Made by a program: the position numbers and the translations under genes
The notes under the pieces: generated by a model
Databases searched by the model: none
What the model saw: the letters and a program-made list of their open reading frames with translations, nothing else
Told to the model about the DNA's origin: nothing
Shown: piece after piece, positions 51,801 through 61,816 of the stretch
How the letters are laid out: every line of letters begins with the position of its first letter
Position numbering within the stretch: position 1 is the first letter of the stretch
DNA from: Gemmatimonadota bacterium
Lineage (GTDB): Bacteria > Gemmatimonadota > Gemmatimonadetes > Longimicrobiales > Gaopeijiaceae
Reading direction: 5' to 3'
Length of the DNA stretch: 64,000 nucleotides
NCBI GenBank assembly: GCA_022822325.1
Contig: JAJEBW010000018.1
Coordinates: 332,844 to 396,843, forward strand

Positions 51801-54289
51801 GTCTTGGTGGGCGCCGCGACGCCGATGGAGAGAGCCTCGCCGTTCTCCGCCACGCCGACCTCGAGCTCGTCGCCCTCCCCGAACTCCGCCATGAGGATCT
51901 TCTCCGAGAGGGGGTCCTCGATGTAGCGCCGGATTGCTCGCCGAAGCGGCCGGGCGCCGTAGCGGTCGTCGTGGCCCTGCGCAACCAGAAAGTCCACCGC
52001 CTCCGGGGTCAGCCGGAAATCGAGCCCCGACTCGCCGAGCCGTTCCCGGAGGTCGCGCAACATGATGTGGACGATCCGGGCGATGTCGGCGCGGGAGAGG
52101 GGGTGGAAGACGATGGTGTCGTCGATCCGGTTGAGGAATTCGGGGTTGAAGGTGCGGTTGATCGCCTCGGTGACCTTGCCCCGCATGACGCCGTAACTGG
52201 AGTCCGCGTCCTGTCGCTGGAATCCGAGGCCGCCCCGGGCGATCCTTCGCGCGCCCAGGTTGGAGGTCATGATGAGCACGGTGTTTCGGAAATCGACCTT
52301 GCGGCCATAGTTGTCGGTGAGGCGGCCCTCGTCGAGCACCTGCAGGAGAATGTTGAAGACGTCCGGGTGCGCCTTCTCGATCTCGTCGAGGAGGACGACC
52401 GCATAGGGGCGTTCGCGGACCGACTTGGTGAGGGTTCCGGAATCGTGGTAGCCGACGTACCCGGGCGGGGCCCCGATCAGGCGCGACACCGAGAAGCGCT
52501 CCATGTATTCGCTCATGTCCACGCGAATCAGCGCGTCGCGGTCGGCGAAGAGGAACTCGGCCAGGGTGCGCGCCAACTCGGTCTTCCCCACCCCGGTCGG
52601 CCCGGAGAAGATGAAGGACCCGATCGGCCGGTCCGGATCCTTGAGTCCCGCCCGGCTGCGGCGTATCGCGCGCGAGATGGCGGCCACGGCCTCGTCCTGG
52701 CCCACGATCCGGCGGTGCAGCTCGGCCTCCATGTTGACCAGCCGCGCGGTCTCGGCCTGGCGAATGCGGGTCAGCGGAATTCCCGTCCAGCGGCTCACGA
52801 TGAAGGCCACGTCGTCGGTGGTGATCTCGGGACGGAAGCGGCGGCGCTCCTCTTCCCACTCGACCCTGGCCTCGCCGATCCGGCGCTGGATCGCGCGCTC
52901 CTCGTCGCGAAGCTGCGCGGCCCGCTCGAAATCCTGGTCGCGGATCGCGTTTTCCTTGGCGGCGGCGACCTCGGAGAGCTTGTCCTTGAGGTCGTCGACG
53001 ACCGCCGGAGGGACCTGGCTGGCGATCTGCGCGCGAGCTCCGGCCTCGTCGATGACGTCGATGGCCTTGTCGGGGAGGAAACGATCGTTGATGTAGCGGT
53101 CGGAGAGCCTGGATGCGGAGTCCAGGGCCGCGTCCGGGATGGTGACCTTGTGGTGATCCTCGTAGTGGCCGCGCAGCCCGGCGAGGATGGCGACCGTTTC
53201 CTCGACCGTCGGCGGATCCACCGTCACCGGCTGAAAGCGCCTCTCGAGAGCCCCGTCCTTCTCGACGTAGCGACGGTACTCGTTCAGCGTCGAGGCGCCG
53301 ATGCAGCGGAGTTCGCCGCGCGCGAGCGCCGGCTTGAGCATGTTGGACGCGTCGATCGCGCCCTCGGCCGCTCCCGCCCCCACCATCGTGTGAAGCTCGT
53401 CGATGAAGAGGACCACGGCGCCGCTCTTCGATATCTCGTTGACGACCGCCTTGAGTCGCTCCTCGAACTGGCCGCGGTACTTGGTGCCCGCCACCACGGC
53501 CGCCATGTCGAGCGCGAGCACCCGGTTGTCGACCAGCGTCTCGGTGACCTCGCCCCGCGCGATCATCTGCGCGAGACCCTCCACGATGGCGGTCTTGCCC
53601 ACGCCGGGCTCGCCGATCAGGACCGGATTGTTCTTGCGCCGCCGGCAGAGGATTTCGATCACGCGCTCGATCTCGGTCTCGCGGCCCACGATCGGATCGA
53701 GCTCGCCCTGCCGCGCCAACCCGGTCAGGTCGCGACAGAAGTGGTCCAGCGCCGGGGTCCGGGACTTTCGGTCCTTGCGCCGACCGGGTTCGGCGGCGGT
53801 CGCTGCCGGTCCCCCCGCCTTCGGAACCGCGGCGCTTCCCGAGGAGGCCACATCGGAGCCGAGCACCTTGAGCGTCTCGGCCCGGGCCTCGTCGATCGTC
53901 ACCCCCAGGGAGTTGAGCGTCTGCGCGGCGATGCCCTTCCGCTCCCGCAGCAGTCCCAGCAGCAGGTGTTCGGTTCCCACATAGGAATGATTGAGTTCGC
54001 GCGCCTCGACCATCGCGAATTCGAGCACCTTCTTGGCGGGATTCGTGTAGGGAAGATCCCCCAGCGCGATCGTGGCCGTTCCGCGGCGCACCGATTCGTC
54101 GATGCGTTCGTGAACCTTGTCGAGATCGACGTTGAGATTCCCCAGAACGTGAGCCGCCACTCCCTCCCCCTCGCGAATGAGGCCCAGGAGGATGTGCTCG
54201 GTGCCCACATAGTCGTGCCGGAGACGGATGGCCTCCTGGCGAGCCATGGAGAGAACCTTGCGAACGCGCTCCGTGAAGTTGTAGTTCAT
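51797..54289 (-). CDS. clpC: ATP-dependent Clp protease ATP-binding subunit ClpC
   Basis: An 830-residue class I HSP100 unfoldase. The double ClpN repeat (about 1-140; [38 protein letters not shown] and a second [18 protein letters not shown]) in ClpC binds phosphoarginine tags. AAA+ module 1 has [14 protein letters not shown] and the middle domain contains a UVR motif ([13 protein letters not shown]); module 2 has [14 protein letters not shown]. McsA and McsB genes precede it. I chose the ATG at 54289 (MNYNF, the family start) over one 9 codons upstream. The stop overlaps bamA. A 153-bp gap to mcsB may hold a promoter. Confidence 0.97.
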   Translation of the reverse strand: MNYNFTERVRKVLSMARQEAIRLRHDYVGTEHILLGLIREGEGVAAHVLGNLNVDLDKVHERIDESVRRGTATIALGDLPYTNPAKKVLEFAMVEARELNHSYVGTEHLLLGLLRERKGIAAQTLNSLGVTIDEARAETLKVLGSDVASSGSAAVPKAGGPAATAAEPGRRKDRKSRTPALDHFCRDLTGLARQGELDPIVGRETEIERVIEILCRRRKNNPVLIGEPGVGKTAIVEGLAQMIARGEVTETLVDNRVLALDMAAVVAGTKYRGQFEERLKAVVNEISKSGAVVLFIDELHTMVGAGAAEGAIDASNMLKPALARGELRCIGASTLNEYRRYVEKDGALERRFQPVTVDPPTVEETVAILAGLRGHYEDHHKVTIPDAALDSASRLSDRYINDRFLPDKAIDVIDEAGARAQIASQVPPAVVDDLKDKLSEVAAAKENAIRDQDFERAAQLRDEERAIQRRIGEARVEWEEERRRFRPEITTDDVAFIVSRWTGIPLTRIRQAETARLVNMEAELHRRIVGQDEAVAAISRAIRRSRAGLKDPDRPIGSFIFSGPTGVGKTELARTLAEFLFADRDALIRVDMSEYMERFSVSRLIGAPPGYVGYHDSGTLTKSVRERPYAVVLLDEIEKAHPDVFNILLQVLDEGRLTDNYGRKVDFRNTVLIMTSNLGARRIARGGLGFQRQDADSSYGVMRGKVTEAINRTFNPEFLNRIDDTIVFHPLSRADIARIVHIMLRDLRERLGESGLDFRLTPEAVDFLVAQGHDDRYGARPLRRAIRRYIEDPLSEKILMAEFGEGDELEVGVAENGEALSIGVAAPTKT

Positions 54290-54442
54290 CCTCGATGGCC
54301 CTCGCCACGGCTCCACATTCCTTGCCCCGGACCGGCGAACCCGGCCCCGCTCCGCGCTGCCGCGTCCCGGCGGAAACCATTCCCCGATCCGTGCGGATAA
54401 TGTATCACCTTACCCCCGGGCCGCGTGGTTGCGGAATGCGAA

Positions 54443-55510
54443 TCATCGCTCCTCGCGCAGAATTCGGCGAATGCGGACGGCCCGGCGCACCTTGCGCTCC
54501 TCCGGCGGGATCGCGCTCGCGGCGGACGCCTCGAGGTGCGCCGTCTGGGTGAAGATCATGATCCGGTTCAGCGCGTAGAACGAGGGCGTGGGCAGGATCC
54601 GGAGCGAGATGCCGAGCCGCAGTCCGGAGAGCAGATTCATCATTTCTTCGTAGTCCAGGGTGCGCGCGTAGCGGAGGAGCCCGTAGGCACGCCACACCTT
54701 GTCTTCGGTGATTGTGCCGGCGTCGCGCATGAGAACCTTGCGCGCTTCCCTCTCCTTGGCGATCACGGTCAGGACGGTGCGGTCGAGGTGATCGACCAGA
54801 TCCTCCTCGCTCCTGCCCAGGGTGGTCTGATTGGAGATCTGGAAGAAGTTCCCGACGAACTCCGATCCCTCGCCGAAGAGACCCCGCGTGGTGAGACCCA
54901 CCTGCGTGATGGCCCGCAGGGTGCCCGCGATCTCGCGCGTCAGGACGAGACCGGGAAGATGAAGGAGCACCGATGCGCGCAGGCCGGTTCCCGCATTGGT
55001 CGGACAGGAGGTGAGGAAGCCGAACTCGGGATGCCACGCGAGCGGCAGCATCTCGCCCAGCTCGTCGTCGAGTCCGCTTGCCAGCCGGAGACTGTCGGCC
55101 AGACGCAACCCCGACATGATGCACTGCATCCGCAGGTGGTCCTCCTCGTTGATCATCACGGAGAGCGAGCCGCCGGGACAAATCGCCACCCCGGCCCCCG
55201 CTTCGGGCGCGCGGCCGCCGATCAGCTCCTGCGAGGCGAGTCTGCGTTCCAGGAGGATTCGCTGGCTCCGGCGGGGAAGTTCCGCCAACTCCAGAAGAGT
55301 GGCCTCGCGGGGACGGCAGGCGCGATGCACGGCCCGCGCGGCTTCCGCGAAGATCTGCTCGCGGTCGTCGGCCTCGGCCAGCGATCCGTAGCGGCGGCCC
55401 TCCAGGTTGCGCGCGAGCCGCACCCGCGTCGCGATCGCGATGTCGGCATGAGGGCCGCTGGCGTCGAGCCAGTCCAGCCCCGGATTCGCCTCGGGTAGCC
55501 CGGCGGTCAT
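54443..55510 (-). CDS. mcsB: Protein-arginine kinase McsB
   Basis: A 355-residue phosphagen-kinase-like enzyme that phosphorylates arginine in substrate proteins, marking them for ClpC. The N-terminal IATRVRLARNLEGR, SCPTNAGTGLRASVLLHLPG (with the conserved Cys) and GEGSEFVGNFFQISNQTTLG blocks are all present and look intact. The ATG at 55510 follows AAAGGAGA; upstream frames give arginine-rich non-homologous sequence. It is 46 bases after mcsA, matching the Firmicutes order mcsA-mcsB-clpC. Confidence 0.95.
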   Translation of the reverse strand: MTAGLPEANPGLDWLDASGPHADIAIATRVRLARNLEGRRYGSLAEADDREQIFAEAARAVHRACRPREATLLELAELPRRSQRILLERRLASQELIGGRAPEAGAGVAICPGGSLSVMINEEDHLRMQCIMSGLRLADSLRLASGLDDELGEMLPLAWHPEFGFLTSCPTNAGTGLRASVLLHLPGLVLTREIAGTLRAITQVGLTTRGLFGEGSEFVGNFFQISNQTTLGRSEEDLVDHLDRTVLTVIAKEREARKVLMRDAGTITEDKVWRAYGLLRYARTLDYEEMMNLLSGLRLGISLRILPTPSFYALNRIMIFTQTAHLEASAASAIPPEERKVRRAVRIRRILREER

Positions 55511-55556
55511 CTCGCTCGCTCTCCTTTGGGGACGCGGTGCAGGTGGATTCGCGTGC

Positions 55557-56075
55557 TCAAGACGGTTCGGACAGCTCGTGGCTGCGCACCTGGTCGCGCA
55601 GAATCGCCGCCCGCTCGAAGTCCTCCGCCGCGATGGCGCGTTGCAGACTCCGCCGCAGCTCCGCAAGACGGTCCCCATGAGCCGCCAGGTTCGGATCCGG
55701 CGGCATGTACGCCTTGCCCGCGTGACGGCTCGATCCATGAACCCGGCTCAGGACGCGCCGCAGCCGGGCCTCGAAGACGGTGTAGCAGCGCGAACACCCG
55801 AGCCGCCCCGCGTCGCGGAAGGTCGCCATCGTCATGCCGCAGGAGTCGCAGGACCTTCCGTCCGTCCCGGCGTCGTCCGGGGACCCGGGTCCGAAGATCT
55901 GCGCCAGCAGGTCGACGGCCGGATCCTGGGCGGGCTCGGACCGGATCCCCTTGTCGCGCGCGCACTTCCGGCATAGGTAGTGCGTGGCGGACTCGTTGTT
56001 CACGACCTGGGTCAGGTGCACCGTCGCCGGCTCGTCGCACCCATCCACATCGCAGGGTCGCTTCGGGTCAGGCAT
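55557..56075 (-). CDS. mcsA: McsA-type zinc-binding activator protein
   Basis: A 172-residue protein with the McsA layout: a Cys pair CDVDGC and later CRKC in the N-terminal zinc module, CDSC and CSRC in the second, a linker, and a C-terminal UVR coiled-coil motif (AIAAEDFERAAILRDQVRSH). McsA activates McsB. It overlaps lolD by 8 bases upstream and is followed by mcsB, so a partnership with McsB is likely. Confidence 0.93.
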   Translation of the reverse strand: MPDPKRPCDVDGCDEPATVHLTQVVNNESATHYLCRKCARDKGIRSEPAQDPAVDLLAQIFGPGSPDDAGTDGRSCDSCGMTMATFRDAGRLGCSRCYTVFEARLRRVLSRVHGSSRHAGKAYMPPDPNLAAHGDRLAELRRSLQRAIAAEDFERAAILRDQVRSHELSEPS

Positions 56076-56796
56076 CTTCGAGCACCCCTTCGCGAAGCCT
56101 CAGTACGCGTTCGGCCCTGGCGGCCAGTTCACGGTTGTGCGTCGCGACGACCAGTGCAACCCGGTGGCGCGTTCGCAGTCCGAAAAGCAGATCCTGCACC
56201 TGACGGCTCGCGCGGGCGTCGAGGTTGCCGGTGGGTTCGTCGGCGAGGACCGCCAGCGGCCGGTTGACGAGCGAGCGCGCGACCGCCACGCGCTGCTGCT
56301 CCCCGCCCGAGAGCTGTCCCGGACGGTGCCCGAAACGGTGTCCGAGCCCGACCTGTTCCAGCAGTCCGGCCGCCCGCTCGCGCACCCGGGCTGGCCGGTC
56401 GCCGCGGATCAGACCCGGCATCATGGCGTTCTCCAGAGCGGTGAAGTCGACGAGGAGGTGGTGAAACTGAAAAACGAATCCCACGCTCCGGTTCCGCAAG
56501 GCGGCGGCCCCTTCGTCGTCGAGGGTCGAGATGTCGACGCCTCCCACTCGCACGATTCCCGCGGTGGGGCGGTCGAGCGCCCCCAGGAGGTGCAGGAGGG
56601 TGGACTTTCCCGATCCGCTCGCTCCCACGATCGCGACCGCCTCGCCCGCCGCAAGGGAAAAGTCGAGTCCCCGCAACACCTCGATCCCGCGTCCGGGCAT
56701 TCCCAGGTAGGAGCGCGTCAATCCGCGGGCCTCCAGCACGGGCGTGCCATCCGCGCCGTTGGCGGGCCGGGCCGGCTCAGTCGTGGCGGATTGCAT
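56068..56796 (-). CDS. lolD: Lipoprotein-releasing ABC transporter ATPase
   Basis: A 242-residue ABC ATPase of the LolD/MacB group: Walker [19 protein letters not shown], signature [13 protein letters not shown], Walker [12 protein letters not shown] and switch VATHNREL. With the LolC-like permease immediately upstream (20-base overlap), it should release lipoproteins from the inner membrane for transport to the outer membrane. The many lipoproteins in this window are likely clients. On sequence alone a MacB-type exporter is possible. Confidence 0.93.
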   Translation of the reverse strand: MQSATTEPARPANGADGTPVLEARGLTRSYLGMPGRGIEVLRGLDFSLAAGEAVAIVGASGSGKSTLLHLLGALDRPTAGIVRVGGVDISTLDDEGAAALRNRSVGFVFQFHHLLVDFTALENAMMPGLIRGDRPARVRERAAGLLEQVGLGHRFGHRPGQLSGGEQQRVAVARSLVNRPLAVLADEPTGNLDARASRQVQDLLFGLRTRHRVALVVATHNRELAARAERVLRLREGVLEDA

Positions 56797-58051
56797 CGAC
56801 CGGCGCCAGCGCCGACGCCTGCCGCGCCGGGTAGATGGTGGCCAGGACCGAGATCAGCAGCGAGACCCCCGCGATCCAGGCCATGTCCCAGGGAGAGAGA
56901 TCGACCGGCAGGCGGTCGACGAAATAGACATCCGGAGGAATGCGAATCAGGCCGGTGTGGCCGATCAGCAACGCGACGGCCAGCCCGAGCGCGAGTCCGG
57001 CGATCGTGCCCACCACCCCGATCCACAGCCCCTGAAAGACGAAGGCCCGCTGCGTGTCCCTGCCCGTCATTCCCATCGCCCTGAGGATCCCGATCTCGCG
57101 GGTGCGGTTGACGACCACCATCGCCAGCGTTCCCACGATGTTGAGGGCGGCGACGAGCACGATCAGGGAGAGGATCAGCGCCATGGCGAGCTTCTCGAGC
57201 TTGAGGGCGGCGAAGAGCTGGCGGTTGGTCTCGGTCCAGGACTCCACGATGTAGGGGAAGCCCCCCAGCGCCGCCTCCACCGAATCCGCCACCTGGTCGG
57301 CCCGCCAGGGGTCCTCCGCGCGGGCGCCGACGAAGGAAGCCGTTTCGGGATTCAGCTTCAGGAGCCCCTGCACCGCTTCGAGGCCGGCGTACCCCTGAGT
57401 GCGGTCGAAGTCGTGCATTCCGGTGGAGAAGATTCCCGATACGACCCATTCCTCCGACTGGATGATCGGTTCGCCATTCGGTCCCCAGTCGATGTTCTCC
57501 AGCGCCACGACGCTGACCGTGTCCCCCTCGGCGAGACTCATGCGCCGCGCGATCTCCGCGCCGATCGCGAGCGAGGGCAGCCCGCCCGCCTCGTTGGCCA
57601 GGGCGAGACGACCGGACCTCAGGCTGTCCTGCATGGGGGTCGTCGCCGCGGCCCCGGACGCCAGATCGACGCCGTAGAGGTCCAGGACGTCGGCGAAGTC
57701 CCAGGCCACGATTCCCACGCGCGTAAAGCCGGCCGCCGAGGCCGCGACGACCCCCTCCACCTCGCGCGTCTTCTCAACCACGCTCGCGTAGTCCTCCAGG
57801 CGGAGCGACAGGCCCGCCTGGCGCACCATGATCTGCGGATGCGACCCGAGGATCTTCTCGCGCAGTTCGTTCTGCATCCCGGTCATCACCCCGATCACCA
57901 CAACCAGCGCCGTTACCCCCACCGTCACCCCGCCCAGCGCGATCCAGGTAATGAAGGAGAGCAGCTTGCCCCGCTTGCGCGATGCGAGGAGGCGTCCGGC
58001 CAGGAACCAGGCGAGCCGGGTGCGCGAGGTGGGAGCCGTCCCGAATCTCAT
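56777..58051 (-). CDS. lolC: Lipoprotein-releasing ABC transporter permease (LolC/LolE)
   Basis: A 424-residue MacB/FtsX-type permease: an N-terminal transmembrane helix after LASRKRGKLLSFITWIALGG, a large periplasmic domain (about 60-300), and three C-terminal helices including IVLVAALNIVGTLAMVV with NRTREIGILRAMGM and [17 protein letters not shown]. One permease gene is present here, so it may form a homodimer, as in organisms with a single LolF-like subunit. It overlaps lysS (ATGA) and lolD. Confidence 0.93.
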   Translation of the reverse strand: MRFGTAPTSRTRLAWFLAGRLLASRKRGKLLSFITWIALGGVTVGVTALVVVIGVMTGMQNELREKILGSHPQIMVRQAGLSLRLEDYASVVEKTREVEGVVAASAAGFTRVGIVAWDFADVLDLYGVDLASGAAATTPMQDSLRSGRLALANEAGGLPSLAIGAEIARRMSLAEGDTVSVVALENIDWGPNGEPIIQSEEWVVSGIFSTGMHDFDRTQGYAGLEAVQGLLKLNPETASFVGARAEDPWRADQVADSVEAALGGFPYIVESWTETNRQLFAALKLEKLAMALILSLIVLVAALNIVGTLAMVVVNRTREIGILRAMGMTGRDTQRAFVFQGLWIGVVGTIAGLALGLAVALLIGHTGLIRIPPDVYFVDRLPVDLSPWDMAWIAGVSLLISVLATIYPARQASALAPVDAIRHD

Positions 58052-59586
58052 TCTTCGGCGCGCAGCGTGGGGAAGAGGATCACGTCGCGGATGGAGGCCT
58101 GATCGGTGAGCATCATCACGACGCGGTCGATGCCGATGCCGCAGCCGCCGGTCGGGGGGAGTCCGTACTCGAGGGCGCGAAGGTAGTCCTCGTCCACCTG
58201 CTGGGCCTCGGGGTCTCCGGCCGCCCCCAGCGCCGCCTGCTCCTCGAAGCGCGCCCGTTGCTCCAAGGGATCGTTCAGCTCGCTGAAGGCGTTGGCGATC
58301 TCCTCGCCGGCGATGAAGAGCTCGAAGCGCTCGGCCACTTCCGGTCTGCCCCGCCGGGGCTTGGCCAGGGGGCTGAGTTCGCGGGGGTGGTCGAGCACGA
58401 AGGTCGGCCGAACCAGCCCGGGTTGCACCAGCGTTCCGAAGAGCTTGTCGAGGAGCTTGCCCTTCCCCGCCCCTTCCAGGTCGCCGATCCCCAGCGCCCC
58501 CGCCCGCGAGCGCAACTCCCGAAGCCCCAGGGCCAGCGGATCGGCCTCCAGGCGGGCCCCCAGCGCCTCGGCAAAGGAAATCCGCGCGAAGGGAGGCGAG
58601 AGGTCGATCTCCATTCCCTGAAAGACGAAACCGGTTCGGCCCGCCGCCGCCCGGGCCAGCTCCGCCATGAGCCGCTCCACCATTTCCATCATGATTTCGT
58701 AGTCCGCGAAGGCCTGGTAGAACTCCAGCATCGTGAACTCGGGATTGTGGAAGCGATCGATTCCCTCGTTGCGGAAGTCCTTCGAGATCTCGTAGACGCG
58801 GTCCAGTCCGCCCACGATCAGCCGCTTGAGATAGAGCTCGTCGGCGATGCGCAGGTACAGCTTTCGATCCAGCGCCAGGTGACGAGTGACGAAGGGACGC
58901 GCCGAGGCGCCGCCGTAGAGGGGCTGCAGGACCGGGGTCTCGACCTCGAGAAAGCCGCGTTCGTCAAGGAATCGACGCGCCGTCGCCACGATCCGCGCGC
59001 GGGCGCGAAAGACCTCTCGCACGGGGGGATTCACCGCCAGATCGGCGTAGCGCTGCCGGTAGCGGGACTCGCGGTCGGCGAATCCGGCGTGGGCGATGCG
59101 CTCTCCGGTCGCGCCGTCCACCTCCACCTTGCCGAGCGGGAGGGGCCGGAGCGACTTCGCAAGCAGCTCGACCTTTTCGGCCAGCACCGTGACCTGTCCC
59201 GCGCGCGTGCGAAAGAGCTTCCCCTCGACCCCGATCCAGTCCCCCAGATCCAGGAGCTCAAGGAGCGCCCATGCCTCGGCCGCGAGGACATTCCTGCGGA
59301 AGTGGCACTGGATCCGTCCGGTGTGATCCTCCAGATCCCCGAAGGCGCTCTTCCCGTGGGACCGGAACCCGACCAGCCGCCCCCCCCACCGCCCCGCCGC
59401 CCCGTACCCCTCGTCCAGGGCGCGCGCGGCCTCCTCCTCCTCGAAGCGGGCGGTCGCCGGCGCGGCCCGTTGCGTCACGTCGAAGGACCAGGCGAAGGGT
59501 TCGACTCCCCTTTCCTTCAGCGCCCGCAACTTCTCCCGCCGGACCCTCGCGACCCGACCCGCCGCCGGCCTGCTTTTCCCGGTCAT
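58048..59586 (-). CDS. lysS: Lysyl-tRNA synthetase (class II)
   Basis: A 512-residue class II LysRS. After a short N-terminal helix the OB-fold anticodon-binding domain (about 65-180) includes LVGFRSHGKSAFGDLEDHTG. The catalytic domain has motif 2 FRNEGIDRFHNPEFTMLEFY and motif 3 GCGIGIDRVVMMLTDQASIR. The start overlaps the prfB stop (ATGA) and the stop overlaps lolC. The prfB-lysS pair is a familiar arrangement. Confidence 0.96.
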   Translation of the reverse strand: MTGKSRPAAGRVARVRREKLRALKERGVEPFAWSFDVTQRAAPATARFEEEEAARALDEGYGAAGRWGGRLVGFRSHGKSAFGDLEDHTGRIQCHFRRNVLAAEAWALLELLDLGDWIGVEGKLFRTRAGQVTVLAEKVELLAKSLRPLPLGKVEVDGATGERIAHAGFADRESRYRQRYADLAVNPPVREVFRARARIVATARRFLDERGFLEVETPVLQPLYGGASARPFVTRHLALDRKLYLRIADELYLKRLIVGGLDRVYEISKDFRNEGIDRFHNPEFTMLEFYQAFADYEIMMEMVERLMAELARAAAGRTGFVFQGMEIDLSPPFARISFAEALGARLEADPLALGLRELRSRAGALGIGDLEGAGKGKLLDKLFGTLVQPGLVRPTFVLDHPRELSPLAKPRRGRPEVAERFELFIAGEEIANAFSELNDPLEQRARFEEQAALGAAGDPEAQQVDEDYLRALEYGLPPTGGCGIGIDRVVMMLTDQASIRDVILFPTLRAEE

Positions 59587-60699
59587 TGGCGCTCCGCCCG
59601 GCCGAAACGCTTCAGCCACGCCTCGATGAATGGATCGAGCGCTCCGTCCATCACTGCGTTCACATCTCCCTTTTTCAGCTCGGTGCGGTGATCGTTGACC
59701 ATCGTGTAGGGGGCCAGCACATAGGAGCGAATCTGGTTCCCCCACGAAATCCCGGTCTTCGACGACTCCAGCGCCTGCCTCTCCCGCTCCTTCTCCTCGC
59801 GGGCCCGTTCGTAGAGCGCGGCCTTGAGCATCTTCATGGCGGTCGAGCGATTCTTGTGCTGGGATCGTTCCTGCTGGCACGACACCACGATGCCTGTGGG
59901 CCCATGCGTGATGCGGATGGCCGAGTCGGTCTTGTTGACGTGCTGTCCCCCCGCTCCGGATGCCCGGAAGGTGTCGATGCGGAGGTCGGACTCGTCGATC
60001 TCGACCTCGATTTCGTCGTCCACGACCGGATAGACGAAGACCGAGGCGAAGGATGTGTGGCGGCGCGCCTGCGAGTCGAAGGGCGAGATGCGAACCAAGC
60101 GGTGGATTCCCTTTTCGGCGCGGAGATAGCCGTATGCGCACTCGCCCCGAATCTCCAGCGTGACGCTCTTGATCCCGGCCTCCTCGGCGGGGTGGAGATC
60201 GAGGACTCTGATCTCGCAGCCGCGGCGTTCGGCCCATCGCCGGTACATGCGCGAGAGCATCTCGGCCCAGTCCTGCGATTCGAGGCCTCCGGCGCCCGGG
60301 TGAATCGTCAGCATCGCGTCGCGGTGGTCGTCGGCTCCTCCCAGCATCCCGCGGAGCTCCAGCCGGGCGATGCCGTCCTCGAGCGCGCGCATCTCATCGT
60401 CCCACTCCGCCTCCATTTCGGCGTCGGCCTCTTCGGCGAGCAGCTCGGCGAGTTCGGCCAGCTCGGCGGCCTTGGCGTCCAGCGCGGTCCAGGGGCGCAC
60501 CCATTCCTTCAGCTCGTTGGCTTCCGCGATGCAATCGCGCGCGGTCTCCGGGTCGTCCCAGAAGCCCTGGCCGGACATCTCCTCCTCCAGAGCGTCCAGG
60601 CGCTCGCTGCGCGAGGCGAGGTCAAAGGTACCCCCGAAGGTCGTCGATGCGTCGGCGGGCGGCCTCGAGACACTGATTCTGTTCCTGAAATGACGCCAT
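59583..60699 (-). CDS. prfB: Peptide chain release factor 2, expressed by programmed +1 frameshift
   Basis: RF2 is encoded in two frames joined as 60699-60625 and 60623-59583 on the minus strand. The first 25 codons (MASFQEQNQCLEAARRRIDD…) end at an in-frame TGA (60624-60622). A +1 shift on the CTT codon continues in the downstream frame, giving 371 residues. The tripeptide SPF (RISPFDSQARRHTSF) recognises UGA/UAA, and the GGQ of GAGGQHVNKTDSAIRI acts in the peptidyl-transferase centre. The autoregulation follows because low RF2 favours the shift. It overlaps lysS by 4 bases. Confidence 0.95.
60621..60636 (-). other. prfB programmed frameshift signal
   Basis: On the minus strand CGGGGGTACCTTTGAC: a GGGGG Shine-Dalgarno-like block, three bases, then the slippery CTT followed by the stop TGA and C. 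This closely resembles the classic bacterial prfB site. Confidence 0.93.
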
Positions 60700-60961
60700 G
60701 GAAGTCGGTGGGCGGCGGGCGCGGCGTGAGAGGCGACAGGGCGAATCCGGCCCCGTGGGGCGCGGGCGGCTCCAAAGATAACCTTCCGCGGGAAGGGGCG
60801 GCCGGGACCGGGATCGCGGTCGGATTCCTCGCGTCGGCGACGCTTCGCCGCAAGTGGCGGCCGGATGCGCGGATTGGCGCAATGGAGGGTTCGCGCGACG
60901 ATAGGGCCGGCGTCGCCGGTTGCGGGCTGAATCGTGCAACGTCTACGAGAAACGCGCGCCC

Positions 60962-61816
60962 TCAGGGAACCGCGACCGCGATTGCCAGCGCGACCCCCGC
61001 GCCATCGGGCAGGGCAGCCAGGCGGGCGGAGGCGAAGGCGTCGAGCGCGCTGACGATGTGGTTGGCGGCCAGGAGCCCCAGCGCCAGGCGGGCATCGCGG
61101 AAGCGGTCGTCGCTCGCGGCGATGAGGTTGCCGTAGCGCTCCCGGTCGGCTGCCGAACTCCAGGCCCAGAGGAAGGGCGGGCCATAACCCCTTTCGTGAT
61201 AATAGGCAAGGGCGCGGGCGCGGCGTGGGGATCCCTCGGGGGCCTGGGCGTCCACATTGAAGATCTCCAGCGCAAGCGCCCAGACGGAGCCGTTCCAGGT
61301 GGTCGGGTCGGTTTCGGGCTGAATCCCGGCGCGCAATGGATCCGCGTCCCAGCGGCCGGAGGCGCTCCAGCGCGAGAGGCGCTCGAAGTAGTCGAAGTCG
61401 CCGTCGGTGCGGGGGGCGGCGCTGAGGCCGTGGCGGGCGGCGTTCCAGGCGAAGTCGCGGTAGTCGCGGCGGAGGTCGCGCGCATCGGAGCGCGCCCCCA
61501 GGAAGGCCACGACCGCGGCCGCCTCCAGCGCGGCGTAGGCCAGCCAGCGACGCTGTCCCTGCCGGTACTGGCCCAGGCCGGGGGCCGCAAGGGAGGAGAC
61601 GAAGGAGGTGGCCGGGCCGGGAGCGCCGCCGTCCCGACGGGGGGTTGGTTCCCATCCCGCGCGGGCTGGCCAGACCGATGGGGGAAGGGGGAGGGAGATG
61701 GCGGCCGCAGCGGGGGGTTGAGGGGTGGCGGGGAGGGGGGCCGGGAGGCCGACGAGGCCGGTTGCGGCCAGGAGGGTGGGGATCCGCCAGGCGCGCCGGA
61801 TGGGCCGGGCTCTCAC
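60962..61816 (-). CDS. Predicted envelope protein, DUF5683-like
   Basis: A 284-residue protein with an N-terminal hydrophobic segment, a proline/alanine-rich linker, and the motif SLAAPGLGQYRQGQRRWLAYAALE, similar to the PGLGQ(Y/L)..G..W.. motif of DUF5683 membrane proteins. Further hydrophobic stretches lie at about 85-105 and near the C-terminus (LLAANHIVSALDAF, LAIAVAV). The start overlaps the porV-like gene's stop by ATGA. Role unknown; it follows a PorV-type barrel gene, so the two may work together in the envelope. Confidence 0.6.
   Translation of the reverse strand: MRARPIRRAWRIPTLLAATGLVGLPAPLPATPQPPAAAAISLPLPPSVWPARAGWEPTPRRDGGAPGPATSFVSSLAAPGLGQYRQGQRRWLAYAALEAAAVVAFLGARSDARDLRRDYRDFAWNAARHGLSAAPRTDGDFDYFERLSRWSASGRWDADPLRAGIQPETDPTTWNGSVWALALEIFNVDAQAPEGSPRRARALAYYHERGYGPPFLWAWSSAADRERYGNLIAASDDRFRDARLALGLLAANHIVSALDAFASARLAALPDGAGVALAIAVAVP

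Noticed and set aside
49371..54380. A 1669-residue open frame on the minus strand
   Set aside because: It is bamA with an out-of-frame read of clpC attached; the clpC frame is clearly the coding one.
60622..60939. prfB as a frameshifted pseudogene or sequencing error
   Set aside because: The stop sits in a canonical programmed frameshift context and the downstream frame is intact.
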